Source: a virus
Virus record (IMG/VR): IMGVR_UViG_3300021389_000018
Span: 1 to 64,000 of that record
DNA length: 64,000 nucleotides
Strand: one strand, 5' to 3'
Within the stretch, counting starts at the first letter, position 1. Each line of letters starts with the position of its first letter. Of this stretch, positions 35,001-44,559 are shown one piece after another. The notes beneath the pieces were generated by a model. That model worked only from the letters and a program-made list of their open reading frames with translations. It was not told the origin of the DNA and did not search any database. Position numbers and translations under genes: made by a program.

Positions 35001-37652
35001 AGCGTCTGTTGTTGAACGATATCTGATTTGCATATCGTTAACATCGCTAGTATTAAAGTCTAGTCCTGGATCTCCCCCAGATATAGCATTTAATCTAATC
35101 ACACCCTGACCTCTTAATTCAAGCTGTCTGCTTGGACTCGTAGTACCAATTCCAACGTTTCCGCTAGAATCAATGACCATTCTTACAGCATCAGCTGTAG
35201 CAAAGCCCATACCCCCGTTAGAGTTAACCTCTTTGATACCTAGCTTCTGTGTATCGTCACTACGTCTCTTTTGGATTAACCAATCGTTATAGTTGTTATG
35301 CGTAACACGAATAGGGATTTGACTAGTGTGGTCTGTAGTGATATCTAACTTAGCCCCAGGACTAGTTGTCCCGATACCAACTCTAGGAGTCCCACTATTA
35401 CCTTGAACAGTAAGACCAGTTTGAATGCCCCCAGAAGTAGATTTAACATTAAAATCTAAAGAACTACGGACTCCGCTTAGTGAGTTAGCGTACATATCAA
35501 TGCTACCATAACTAATTGGTGAGCCTTGATAGTCTGCATTAAACTGTATTGTTCCAATAGCTGTCCCTGCTGATAAATTTGTACCGCCTCTAGATATTGT
35601 TAAAACACTTTCGGCATCTTCATAGTTAACGTGTAACTTAGAAGAAGGACTAGTCGTTCCAATACCAACGTTGCCATCGCTTTTAATATAGAAAGGCGTT
35701 GTGCTACCCTGTCTTATTCTATAAGCGTTACTTGCTGTTAAATCTAAAGATGTTAAAGCTGTTGTTTGTCCAAAAGTGAAGTTACCAGAATTATTACCGA
35801 ATCTAGCTATATCAGATACGGCTGCTGAATTTACATCTAATTTCCTTATTGGACCAGTAGTCCCGATACCTACGTTGCCTGAGGTATCTATACGAACTTT
35901 CTCAGTACCGCTAGTATACAAGCCCATATATGCTGCCCCACCGTCAATACCCATTTGTCTAACAGTACCATAAGATCTAGCCCAAACGCCAAACTCTGCA
36001 TTAATATGCTTGCCCTGAACCTTTAAGTCGTTTACTGCAAAGTCAATAATCTCACTGTTACTGTCTACAATGTAACCCGATAGTTTTATGTTGCCAGCTA
36101 CTTCTAGCTTTGAGGCAGGACTAGTAGTCCCAATACCAACGTTGCCTGAACCATCAATACGCATAGCCTCTCCAGAATCATCTCTGAATATCAGCTCATC
36201 CATATTGGTAGCTCCTATAATGATGTTATCTGTTGAGGTGTCCAGCATAATGGCGGATACAGGAGTACCATCATTACGTCTCATATAGAGTGTTGGGTCA
36301 GAAGTATCGTTAATAATTACACTTCCAGCAACATCTAGCTTTTGAGATGGACTAGCAGTCCCAATACCAACGTTGCCTCCATATCTTTGCAACGATAAAG
36401 GTATTACATTCACACCTCTTTCTACAGCTTGTATGAACGCAATACTGTTAGCTGTATCTACCCCAATGTTTAACATATCCCCAGTTGCTCCAGAAGCTGC
36501 TTTAACAACTAGTTGACCAAAAGTATCTACAGAAGAAAATGTAATTGCACCATTTACTTCAAGCTTAGCATTAGGACTTGTAGTACCAATACCTACGTTA
36601 CCTGTATTATTTACGTTAAGTCTCCAGGCTGAATTGCCCCTATCATATAAACCAAAATTATTTGCAGCATTGTCTAAATACCATTCGTATTTACTAACAC
36701 CTGATTTTGCAAAAATCAATGAAACATCAGTTGAGTTATCTATTGACGCATTACCTCCAAAAATGTGTAACTTTTGTGCTGGACTCGTAGTCCCAATACC
36801 AACGTTGCCACCTGATTTAATATAAATACCTTTAGCTGTTGTAGCGGTTATAGAAGATAGGGCTTCCGTTACAATTGCAATGTTTTGTTCTGCGTTCCAA
36901 GCACCTATTTGTATTAAATCTACAGAACCTCCATATGCAAATAAACTAGCGCTATTTTGACCTGCATTTACCCAGCGTTGTATTTCTTGCCTAGTCCCAT
37001 TACTTGATGTTGGTATTTCTAAGTGTAATTTTGAAGCTGGACCCGTAGTCCCAATACCAATGTTGCCACCTGAAGTGATAGCCATTTTAACACTAGAGTT
37101 CATCAAGAACCGAAGTGTATTCTTAGAGGTATTTATGTATGCGTAATTATCAGCGTTATTAGATACGCCTATATTTATGTACTTACCATCTTGAGATTGA
37201 GCTTGCCACCAAGCTTGATATGCGGTGTTTGTCTGAGATATCTTACCAACAAGATTAGAAGCCGATCCGCTAGATATTTCAAACTTTTCTGTTGGACTAG
37301 TCGTCCCGATACCTACGTTTCCCGTACCGGTAATCCTCATATACTCAGTAGCTGAATCATTACCAGTAAATAAGATTGCTGAACCGCTAGAAGAGTGTTG
37401 GCTATCAATTACTAAATAATTATTAGTAGAGTCCCACTTAATAGTAGCAGAGCTGTTATGCCAATCTCCAATAGTTATTGCAGGATTTGAAGACTCTCCT
37501 CCGTTTATTAATATACCATAGTATTGAGATGTACTTGCGTTAACAGAAAAATCTCCTACAACGTGAAGTTTTCTTAATGGATCGGATGCACCGATACCCA
37601 TTTTACCATCCTTTACGTATACCTGGTCGTTATGATTGAACGTGATTGCCAT
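31992..37652 (-). CDS. giant tail fibre with C-terminal S74 intramolecular chaperone (1886 aa)
   Basis: About 19 copies of the motif GNVGIGTTSPxxKLxV, spaced mostly 50-120 residues apart, form the shaft. Between the motifs the segments vary. From about residue 1765 comes SSDERLKENIKPIENAVDKI, the start of the peptidase S74 (endosialidase chaperone) domain with its Ser/Lys pair, running to the end with GVIAQDVEAVFPQLV and a trimeric coiled coil (LIEAVKEQQKQIDELKE). This domain trims itself off after folding the fibre trimer. It is the second of two consecutive fibre genes and overlaps the next gene. Confidence 0.85.
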   Translation of the reverse strand: MAITFNHNDQVYVKDGKMGIGASDPLRKLHVVGDFSVNASTSQYYGILINGGESSNPAITIGDWHNSSATIKWDSTNNYLVIDSQHSSSGSAILFTGNDSATEYMRITGTGNVGIGTTSPTEKFEISSGSASNLVGKISQTNTAYQAWWQAQSQDGKYINIGVSNNADNYAYINTSKNTLRFLMNSSVKMAITSGGNIGIGTTGPASKLHLEIPTSSNGTRQEIQRWVNAGQNSASLFAYGGSVDLIQIGAWNAEQNIAIVTEALSSITATTAKGIYIKSGGNVGIGTTSPAQKLHIFGGNASIDNSTDVSLIFAKSGVSKYEWYLDNAANNFGLYDRGNSAWRLNVNNTGNVGIGTTSPNAKLEVNGAITFSSVDTFGQLVVKAASGATGDMLNIGVDTANSIAFIQAVERGVNVIPLSLQRYGGNVGIGTASPSQKLDVAGSVIINDTSDPTLYMRRNDGTPVSAIMLDTSTDNIIIGATNMDELIFRDDSGEAMRIDGSGNVGIGTTSPASKLEVAGNIKLSGYIVDSNSEIIDFAVNDLKVQGKHINAEFGVWARSYGTVRQMGIDGGAAYMGLYTSGTEKVRIDTSGNVGIGTTGPIRKLDVNSAAVSDIARFGNNSGNFTFGQTTALTSLDLTASNAYRIRQGSTTPFYIKSDGNVGIGTTSPSSKLHVNYEDAESVLTISRGGTNLSAGTAIGTIQFNADYQGSPISYGSIDMYANSLSGVRSSLDFNVKSTSGGIQTGLTVQGNSGTPRVGIGTTSPGAKLDITTDHTSQIPIRVTHNNYNDWLIQKRRSDDTQKLGIKEVNSNGGMGFATADAVRMVIDSSGNVGIGTTSPSRQLELRGQGVIRLNAISGGDPGLDFNTSDVNDMQIRYRSTTDALAIYSYGTSSDVLTIRKSDGNVGIGTTSPAYTLDVAGGVFSSSHFTTDNNQLLSIYQSGWTGNENHYVLYNAWTSGTGDYLLVKSSGNQAGTNGTVLIGDGSGGRTFFGRHGNRSTAIDSSTAPLDETYAYIGATGTYFGSDVGIGTTSPAEKLNIYTATGRNFKVNQSTANVTILENDYELELRSGGGYDLKLNANGSSAYGNVTFRTDGSERMRITSAGNVGIGTTAPQAGKRLDVRSDGSIAGSNAIAGYGYNDSGTAILGNGYATSGTGTNYGIIGISTGTRTGGTNVGGHFYASGAGTNYALTTGSGNVGIGTNSPSYNLDVNGNINATGFYIGEINQISGTEYIAPLARTGTWTRDAGTSSSDEWVKVISYNGGPRRIRLWLNHGGDNTNMYDEYLISHSSYGMQTHIYRLPGSKYNTSKVLGIKVINSSGAVQDVWVKLAGIASGSGSFVYRSNVIVESSTNVAASATATEPSGTTGSSVLYISDSNRNEFTTMSSGGGYFGGNISIGTASPTANLHITSGGTPIKMSRSGYDDYGFMQSAGTGLQIQNFTDNRTEMFFDGGGNVGIGTTSPGYKLEVEGAISAGTANSTSGSLILVGKYSNGNIITIGGGYSAGGAVIGYGVKPSTTAAGAFLSSSALTNLERSAYVQHGSTHQWWTGAYQTAAVDSAATLSQVMTLDGSGNLGIGTTTPTAPLHIEGGTTSEVIKVEADANPYVRFVQNGTNVGFLQFSGGSAYLSNQSAGSLLFRTNNTDKMVITSAGNVGIGTTSPGYKLTVDNDDLNTNNPALYVKNPNSSTAAVIAEFVGDSDSIQIKNIGTGDYAIYNTQQSNGIALYDGAGGVEIHYNGSTVLEADSTGGVKVTGQLSATGDVVAYSSDERLKENIKPIENAVDKIKQLKGVTFDWNEKSQELGFEPSTKTNDVGVIAQDVEAVFPQLVHLAPFDIGSDEEGKATSRTGEDYKTVNYARLTAVLIEAVKEQQKQIDELKEIINGFTK

Positions 37653-37660
37653 ATGTTATT

Positions 37661-40600
37661 TTATAAAGCTGTTACTGTTATTGCTGTTGGTGATCCTCCT
37701 AAGAAGACGGTTGTTACTATGTCTGCGTTGATAGTAGTAGAGTTGTTTGTGATGGTACAGATAATTTTTTTGTTGTTATTTGTAAGCCCACCCGCTTCAG
37801 TTGCAAAGCTTGCATCAAAGTCGTGATTTCCAAAAGCACCTGTATCTACTACTTTAAAGAACACAGGGTCTGTTCCAAATGCGTGTACCACTTCAAATGT
37901 CTTGGCTACAGAATAACTAGTTGTACTACATACAAAGGTAACTCTAAATGCTTGCGCCCCGTGTTCGTTAGATATGCTAAAGATGTCTTCTGAAGAGCTT
38001 GCATCTACTGTATCGTTAAAGGTGTAGATACCTGCATCATTACCTCCAATGAAGTTATCTGCTTTTACATTACCGTTAACCTCTAGTTTTTCAGAAGGAG
38101 ATGTTGTCCCAATACCTACGTTACCAGTGCTAGTGATACTTAATCTTTCAGAAGATTCTCCAACGTCATATATAGAAAATCTATCGTTCCCAGAAATAGC
38201 TAATCTATAAGTACCTACAGAAGTTCTAGTTAAATCAATTAAATCAGCACCAGAATCCTCTACATCTAACTTAGCACTAGGACTCGTAGTCCCAATACCT
38301 ACGTTACCTAGGTAGTCAATCCCAAAGCGAGTTGTACTAGGGTCAAGTCCAACTCCTGTGGATGTTTTTATAGCTAAACCTCCCCAATTACCAGAACCAA
38401 AAGCGTTTGTATCAATACTCCAGTTTCTATTGCTAGAGTAAGAATGGTCTGAATACAATCCAATGTTTGAATAAACAGCTCCGTGAACCTGAAGCTTTTT
38501 AACAGGACTAGTCGTGCCGATACCTACGTTTCCAGATGCGTCTATAGCTACTTTGTCTGTACCTGCGGTTTTAAATGTAAGATATGAACCAGTACCAAAA
38601 GCACCTATAGAGTGCTGAACAGCGCTATCCATACCAAACTCCATATATCTTGAAGTAAGACCAGTTGCACTTATTCTAATGTCTGGATAAGATGAACCAC
38701 CGTTTACTTCTAATTTAGAACTAGGACTCGTAGTCCCAATACCAACATTACCTGATGAGGTGATGCGCATACGTTCAGCAGCATTAACTCCAAAGGTCAT
38801 AAAGTCTCCGTTGTTATCGTATGCTAATGCACCTACGTTTCTATCGTCTGTATCACCAAAGAATATGGTAGAGCTACGGGTCGGATCAGTTATGATTTGA
38901 ATTCTGGTATCTGATCCCAGTTGGTGGATGTGAAGTGCTTCTTCTGGACTAGTAGTTCCAATACCAACGTTACCATAATTTGAAAAGTATGCGTGTCCCG
39001 TGCTTCCATCTAACGTAAAATATGATTCATATCCACCAGCACCATCATCTGTTTGGAATACGATATCAGAATCATTAGCAAAGTTTCTTAGGTACATATG
39101 ACCCGTATAGTTGTACATATACGTGTACGAACCTGTGTGTCCTATTTTAAAGTCACTGCTTGTCCCTAGTCTAAGCTCTACATTATCATCTAGTAATACA
39201 TTTCCTGTATAGTGAGCTGTACCATTAACATCAAGCTTGTAAGCAGGACTCGTGGTCCCGATACCTACGTTACCTGCGTTATTAATACGCATACGTTCAG
39301 TAAGTGATTGACCCGTAGCATTAGCTGTAGTAAGCTGACTAAACATTAAGCTACCAGCCCCATCGGTAGTTATTACATTACCTTTAAATCCTCTAGTAGT
39401 AAATGTATTTACACTTGACTCACAGTCTGCACTTAACGCTATGTAAGGCATCCCATTATTGCCCTGTACACCTATAGTGCCGTAATATCCGCTAGTTCTA
39501 TTTCCGTGTCCAAACTCTATGTTAGCACCATTTCTGCGTACACTAAAGTCAGCAGATGTTTGTGGCACTACAGTTCCAACTCTTAGTTCACCGTTAACGT
39601 CTAGTGTATGAGAAGGACTTGTAGTCCCGATACCAATATTACCACTACTCTCTGTAATAACAGAATCGGTTAATGTACTTGAAGTATCCCACTTAGTAAG
39701 CTTACCTGCTGTACCACTACCACCTGTAGGAGAGCCTTGTACAGCTGTTTCAATGACGTTACCGCTACTATCTACAGCTAGCGCATATGCAGCTGTGCCT
39801 GTTTCAGTACCCGACCCATATGTAGTAAACTGAACACTTGTCTCTGCCGCAAATAAACCATTTGTAACATAAGCCGAAGAATCTCCATCAACTTGGAAAA
39901 CTATACGGCTAGAGCTTACAGTGTCTCCGTGGTCAGCAGTTAAGTAAACAAAGCTGTTAGCGGCTCTAAGTCTACCCACCAAATTATTAGTAGTATCTCT
40001 TACAGAAACGGTAGGTGTGTTTTCGGACTCAACCATAACATCGCCCCTAACGTCTAATGTAGTCGTTGGATTCGTAGTACCTAGACCAACATTACCACCG
40101 TCTTCAATGTAGAACACGCTAGTACCATCGTCCTGCACATCCATAATGTCCTGCGCACCTGTCTGATTGATAGTTACAGCTGGACCAGTACCATCGTTGG
40201 TTACGTTCCACTGCTCTGTAGTGTTTACATCTGTATCAATCTGTGTGTATGATCCGTTGACTGTAAGGTCACCTTCAATGCGTACATTGCCTACAACGTG
40301 TAGTTTCTCTGATGGGGAAGCAGTTCCTATACCAACGTTGCTACTAAAGTAAGCTGTCTTCAGGGTACTGATTAGGTTGTTAGCAATAGTAAACGCATTT
40401 GTTGTACCACCGTCTGCTCTAAATCTATGTTCCCCAGATTGAGATTTATGGTATATATTACCGCTTGAATCTCCATCTATTTGGTAATTACCAGAGGAGA
40501 CTGATACGTGAAGTTTGTCAGCAGGAGATGTAGTACCAATCCCTACATTACCAGCTACATACAAATCACTTGAACCTGTCTCTCCAATTGATACTGGATT

Positions 40601-43600
40601 AGATTTTCCGTACTGCAAGTACAAAGTACCGTTGTTAGTTGAATTGTTTGCAGCACCCGATAAAAACCTGGTTTTGATACCGTCTACATCTGTACTAGTA
40701 CTATACAGATTATCTGTAAACCTACCTGTACCAGCAACGTGCAAGGTTCTTGTAGGGTTTGTAGTTCCAATACCTACGTTACCACTACTGTCAATACGCA
40801 TACGTTCGGTACTACTTCCTGTTGCAAATAACATATTACCAGCATTAGCACGTACAGCAAGATCACCAACAGCAGAGTTAGAAATCATTTCGCCTGTGTT
40901 TAAGACGTGCTGAATACCTGATCTAAATGTATCACCCTCGTAAAACCTTAATCTAAGACTATCCGTTGAGCTTTCAATGTCAATACCAGAACCAGCTACC
41001 TTTAATCTAGCGTTAGTTCCTGGGTCTGTCGTTCCAATCCCAACATTACCTGTATGAGCAATACGCATTTTTTCAGAACCGTCTACAGAAAACTCAATAG
41101 TAGAGCTTCCGCTGATACTTTCTGAATCAGACATTATTTTAAGATTGTCAGAACTACCATCAATCTTGTTCTGACCGATTGTAACAACTCCAGAGGTAGA
41201 GGTTATATTTCCTACTGTAATATTATTAGTCGTAGTATTTCCTCTATCAGTAACCGAGTCTAGTGTATCCTCAATAGTATCTGAGTCTACTGTAATGTTA
41301 CCGCTAGCATCTGACTTTAGGTATCCCGTTCCGTATGCATTTAACTGAATGGTTTGGTCGTTCTTAACCGTCAATGCAGCAATGCTATTTGTAGCTAATG
41401 TGATTTCTCCATTACCAGAAGAAGCATTAATCTTATGACCTGCGTGGTCACTTACAGTATTATAAGAAGATAGTCTAAGCTGTCTTGTTGAACCTGATCC
41501 AAAGTAAGCGTACTCCCCAACAGCGGAATTGTTTACATCAAGTTTTGCGTTAGGAGAGGTTGTACCAATACCGACATCACCAGAGCTAGTGATACGCATA
41601 TGCTCATCTAGGGAGTCAGTACCATCGTATGTTTTAAAGACTAGGTTGTAACCACTGTTGATGATTTCAACGTCACCAGAACCCCATCTCAACGGCTGTG
41701 CAGAGGCGATGTTTACACTACCGTTAATGTCTAGCTTGTAGCCAGGACTGGTTGTGCCAATACCAACATTCCCTGTATTGGTAATACGCATTCTCTCGGT
41801 ATTGTTTGTACCTAAGAGTAAGCTTGTATCGTTAATGGCGTATATATATCTATTGTTGCCTGCAAGCTGTAAGCTCCCTGTTAGTCTTGCAAATCCAGCT
41901 ACTTCAAATTTTACAGATGGAGAGGTTGTACCGATACCAACATTACCATCGGCAGCAACAATCATACTTGTACTGCTAGCAGCTCCATTAAAACCAATGA
42001 ACTTAATAGTACCGTTAGAAGTGCCGTTCTGAGAAGTAAAGTTTAGACTGCCTTCTATCTCATCAATAAAGGCTAGTTGATTCGTACCGTCCGAATCTTT
42101 CATAGCAATACGAGCGTAGTTACCCGTAGCGCCTACAATCTGTAAATCAGCCGATCCGTGGATTGAGGAGGCAGTACCTATTAAAACCTTACCTCCCGTA
42201 AAATATGAGTCTTGGTATGAGCTGAGGTACAGCTTAACTGTTCCTCCAGACTTAGCGGACATCAACCCACCAGTACCGTTAGACTCTAGTTCACTATAGT
42301 TGTCTGTATCGTATTGACTGCGAACTACATTACCCCCGTTAGTGCGGATGTAGCTGTCGCCTATTATTTCGTTGGAAACTCTTAGGTTTCCGTTTACATC
42401 TAATTTATAAGCAGGTGAAGTAGTGCCGATACCGACATCGCCCCCGTTAAAGTAAGTATCACCGGCTCCATCAATTATAACAGCATCTGACTGACCCGCA
42501 CCACGAACTCTTAGTTTATCATCAGTAGTAATTAAGCTAGGAGAGTGTATTGTGCCATTTACGTGTAGTCTTGCCCAAGACAATGGTGTTGCTGTTCCAA
42601 TACCAACATTGCCACTATCATTCAAGAATATTCTCGTAGATGCATCAGCTGTATTGATATCTAAGAATCCTATCTCATCAACCCCGTCAACATCACCTAT
42701 CGTTACAGTGTTGTTACTCTTGTCAATAAGGGCTGCTCCGTCTACAGCAATAATGCCGTGTACATCAAGCTTGTCGCTTGGAGTGCCTGTTCCGATACCG
42801 ACATTACCGTCTTCATCCTGACGCATATACGGAGCGATAGGGAATCCACTAGGTTGTGGGTCTGTAACCGTTACCGTAGAGTCTGAAGCACGTACACGTG
42901 TCAATATATTAGTATCCGCACCGTCATCGCTGAGGTTACCAACGAAGAAGAAATGGTTTACCGATCCTCCACCGCTAGCTCTAGCTTTGAGTGCAAGGTA
43001 CTTAGTGCCGTCAATGTCAATCTCCTCAATCTGTGTGAAGAACAAGCTGTCGCCAACAATCTTAAATTCGCTAAGGTCAAAGTTGTTTACATTACCTGAG
43101 TCTTTAGACACCTGAGCAACGATATCTATATATCCGTTGTTGTTGAAAGACCCTGCGCTTCCTCGTGAGAAGTATATCCTACCTGTAACACCTGTGGCAT
43201 CTTGGTAATAGTCTGATTGGCTTTCGCCCTCACCTAGCTCTTCTACAGCCGGTATAGCTACCACCTGCTTGCAAATAACAAGGTATTCATCATTGACGCC
43301 ACCAGCTCCCATACTAAATGACGGTAAGCTTTTAGTGATGTAGTTTCCGTTTAAGAAATCAGAGTCTCCAGAGAACTTAGTATCCCCTGTTACGTCTAGC
43401 TCTACAGAAGGGCTGGTATTATTAATACCTACGTTAGTGCCGTCATCAGTAATTACCGTGTCTACTAACTGTCCATTAGTATCATCCCACTTAACTACTG
43501 TGTCGTCTGTGAGGCTGTCTGCATTCTTGAGTTTAATCTCGTCTGCATTTACAGTAATACCTGTACCCTGACCAATATCTAAAGTTACAGCTCCATCAGT

Positions 43601-43828
43601 GCCACCGCCTGTAAGACCAGCACCAGCAGTAACAGACTCAATGTCGCCACCCATACTCTCCCAGGTAGGAGCGGCAGCATCCACACAAACATAAATCTCA
43701 TTGTCTGTGGTGTTGAAATACAATTGACCCAATACGGGATCAGAAGGAGCTGCGGCTAGATTCTCAATAGCAGCATTCTGTAACTCGTTCTTTTTAAGAT
43801 TTATATCGGTATAGAACTTTTTAGCCAT
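37661..43828 (-). CDS. giant tail fibre, repeat-rich, without S74 domain (2055 aa)
   Basis: It has the same shaft motif as the following fibre (about 20 copies of GNVGIGTTSP or close variants). The N-terminal 60 residues (FYTDINLKKNELQNAAIENL; DPVLGQLYFNTTDNEIYVC) are typical of the part that attaches to the virion. The C-terminal domain differs: no S74 chaperone, but a beta-rich end (EHGAQAFRVTFVCSTTSYSV, then IICTITNNSTTINADIVTT). With its partner 8 bp downstream it could form one long two-part fibre or two separate fibres. Confidence 0.8.
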   Translation of the reverse strand: MAKKFYTDINLKKNELQNAAIENLAAAPSDPVLGQLYFNTTDNEIYVCVDAAAPTWESMGGDIESVTAGAGLTGGGTDGAVTLDIGQGTGITVNADEIKLKNADSLTDDTVVKWDDTNGQLVDTVITDDGTNVGINNTSPSVELDVTGDTKFSGDSDFLNGNYITKSLPSFSMGAGGVNDEYLVICKQVVAIPAVEELGEGESQSDYYQDATGVTGRIYFSRGSAGSFNNNGYIDIVAQVSKDSGNVNNFDLSEFKIVGDSLFFTQIEEIDIDGTKYLALKARASGGGSVNHFFFVGNLSDDGADTNILTRVRASDSTVTVTDPQPSGFPIAPYMRQDEDGNVGIGTGTPSDKLDVHGIIAVDGAALIDKSNNTVTIGDVDGVDEIGFLDINTADASTRIFLNDSGNVGIGTATPLSWARLHVNGTIHSPSLITTDDKLRVRGAGQSDAVIIDGAGDTYFNGGDVGIGTTSPAYKLDVNGNLRVSNEIIGDSYIRTNGGNVVRSQYDTDNYSELESNGTGGLMSAKSGGTVKLYLSSYQDSYFTGGKVLIGTASSIHGSADLQIVGATGNYARIAMKDSDGTNQLAFIDEIEGSLNFTSQNGTSNGTIKFIGFNGAASSTSMIVAADGNVGIGTTSPSVKFEVAGFARLTGSLQLAGNNRYIYAINDTSLLLGTNNTERMRITNTGNVGIGTTSPGYKLDINGSVNIASAQPLRWGSGDVEIINSGYNLVFKTYDGTDSLDEHMRITSSGDVGIGTTSPNAKLDVNNSAVGEYAYFGSGSTRQLRLSSYNTVSDHAGHKINASSGNGEITLATNSIAALTVKNDQTIQLNAYGTGYLKSDASGNITVDSDTIEDTLDSVTDRGNTTTNNITVGNITSTSGVVTIGQNKIDGSSDNLKIMSDSESISGSSTIEFSVDGSEKMRIAHTGNVGIGTTDPGTNARLKVAGSGIDIESSTDSLRLRFYEGDTFRSGIQHVLNTGEMISNSAVGDLAVRANAGNMLFATGSSTERMRIDSSGNVGIGTTNPTRTLHVAGTGRFTDNLYSTSTDVDGIKTRFLSGAANNSTNNGTLYLQYGKSNPVSIGETGSSDLYVAGNVGIGTTSPADKLHVSVSSGNYQIDGDSSGNIYHKSQSGEHRFRADGGTTNAFTIANNLISTLKTAYFSSNVGIGTASPSEKLHVVGNVRIEGDLTVNGSYTQIDTDVNTTEQWNVTNDGTGPAVTINQTGAQDIMDVQDDGTSVFYIEDGGNVGLGTTNPTTTLDVRGDVMVESENTPTVSVRDTTNNLVGRLRAANSFVYLTADHGDTVSSSRIVFQVDGDSSAYVTNGLFAAETSVQFTTYGSGTETGTAAYALAVDSSGNVIETAVQGSPTGGSGTAGKLTKWDTSSTLTDSVITESSGNIGIGTTSPSHTLDVNGELRVGTVVPQTSADFSVRRNGANIEFGHGNRTSGYYGTIGVQGNNGMPYIALSADCESSVNTFTTRGFKGNVITTDGAGSLMFSQLTTANATGQSLTERMRINNAGNVGIGTTSPAYKLDVNGTAHYTGNVLLDDNVELRLGTSSDFKIGHTGSYTYMYNYTGHMYLRNFANDSDIVFQTDDGAGGYESYFTLDGSTGHAYFSNYGNVGIGTTSPEEALHIHQLGSDTRIQIITDPTRSSTIFFGDTDDRNVGALAYDNNGDFMTFGVNAAERMRITSSGNVGIGTTSPSSKLEVNGGSSYPDIRISATGLTSRYMEFGMDSAVQHSIGAFGTGSYLTFKTAGTDKVAIDASGNVGIGTTSPVKKLQVHGAVYSNIGLYSDHSYSSNRNWSIDTNAFGSGNWGGLAIKTSTGVGLDPSTTRFGIDYLGNVGIGTTSPSAKLDVEDSGADLIDLTRTSVGTYRLAISGNDRFSIYDVGESSERLSITSTGNVGIGTTSPSEKLEVNGNVKADNFIGGNDAGIYTFNDTVDASSSEDIFSISNEHGAQAFRVTFVCSTTSYSVAKTFEVVHAFGTDPVFFKVVDTGAFGNHDFDASFATEAGGLTNNNKKIICTITNNSTTINADIVTTVFLGGSPTAITVTAL

Positions 43829-43836
43829 CTGTAATA

Positions 43837-44166
43837 TTAGTTAAAGTGGGCAGACCCTGTGATTGCCTCACTAAATGTTATTGTTACTGAGTTGTCAGAC
43901 AAATGCTCAATATCAGCCTCTATCTCAAATCCATCGTCATCTATAATGGTGACAGCTGGCTTCTTAGTTAAACTATGAGTTACATTCCATACCGAAGCAG
44001 CAGTGGTCTGGTTATGTACATAACTAAGATCACCACCTCCTTTTAATCCGGAAATGTCAATAGTATTTTTAACAGGTTGATTTACAACAGTTGATTTGTT
44101 ATACCCTGTCTGCTTTACCGATATGCTAGTAGTAGCACCGCTCTGTATTTCTATAGTATTACTCAC
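43837..44166 (-). CDS. fibre-adaptor-like protein (109 aa)
   Basis: Short beta-rich product ending in SVWNVTHSLTKKPAVTIIDD, then IEHLSDNSVTITFSEAITG. This WxxxHxLxKxPxVxxxDxxG ... V.I.FS..xxG pattern is a common fibre/baseplate beta-domain in phages. It overlaps the upstream gene by 8 bp and precedes the giant fibre gene by 8 bp, so it probably links the fibre to the tail. Confidence 0.65.
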   Translation of the reverse strand: MSNTIEIQSGATTSISVKQTGYNKSTVVNQPVKNTIDISGLKGGGDLSYVHNQTTAASVWNVTHSLTKKPAVTIIDDDGFEIEADIEHLSDNSVTITFSEAITGSAHFN

Positions 44167-44542
44167 TGACGTCTTCGTTTACTTTAAACACTCCATACAT
44201 CCAAGTCACAATAGTTGAACCTTGAACGGACTGTAAATCGTAAACGTAGATGCCACCATCTATAGTTGCCATAATAGACGCTGGAGAAGAAATCGTAAGC
44301 ACGCCATTGGCATCACTTACAAAACCAAAGTCGTTATCAGCTTCATCATTAGAGTCACCACTAAGAGCGAATGTTGTTGAGGTGTCAGACTCACGAACTT
44401 GCATCACCCAGTCATAACCGGTAGATAAATCAATAACCACTCCGTCTTCATCTTTAAATGTAAGCTCTAAGGTAAATGTATCGCCCTTTCTACAGGTTAT
44501 ATCTACTCTTGATGCTATGTCTAAGTTTACGCTGGTTGCCAT
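44159..44542 (-). CDS. BppU-like N-terminal adaptor domain protein (127 aa)
   Basis: Beta-rich with VDITCRKGDTFTLELTFKDE and DLSTGYDWVMQVRE, resembling the Ig-like N-terminal domain of baseplate upper proteins, followed by GGIYVYDLQSVQGSTIVTWM. It is the first gene of the fibre operon. A TACCTTTG box ends 5 bases before its ATG, so its mRNA should be leaderless or nearly so. Confidence 0.6.
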   Translation of the reverse strand: MATSVNLDIASRVDITCRKGDTFTLELTFKDEDGVVIDLSTGYDWVMQVRESDTSTTFALSGDSNDEADNDFGFVSDANGVLTISSPASIMATIDGGIYVYDLQSVQGSTIVTWMYGVFKVNEDVSE

Positions 44543-44546
44543 ATTA

Positions 44547-44554
44547 CAAAGGTA
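44547..44554 (-). promoter_or_regulatory. TACCTTTG promoter for the fibre operon
   Basis: Matches TAnnTTTG on the minus strand. The box ends 5 bases from the ATG at 44542. A TTG lies only 16 nt upstream, a short spacing. Confidence 0.5.
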
Positions 44555-44559
44555 CTAAT

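Larger units (their letters stand above)
31992..43828 (-). repeat. coding repeat family GNVGIGTTSPxxKLxV in both fibres
   Basis: About 39 copies of one motif across two genes are also visible as DNA repeats (minus strand AACGTAGGTATCGGGAC and variants). Codons differ between copies, so the repeats are not recent perfect duplications. The repeats allow recombination between and within the fibres. Confidence 0.85.

Noticed and set aside
32527-42821. Many plus-strand ORFs opposite the fibre genes, several with a repeated VVPIPTLP motif
   Set aside because: They are the antisense reading of the GNVGIGTTSP repeat; the repeat keeps stops out of that frame. None has its own start context, and the fibre frames are clearly coding.
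31992-43828. CRISPR-like or diversity-generating repeat
   Set aside because: The repeats are coding, of uneven spacing, with varying codons, and no Cas or reverse-transcriptase gene is present.
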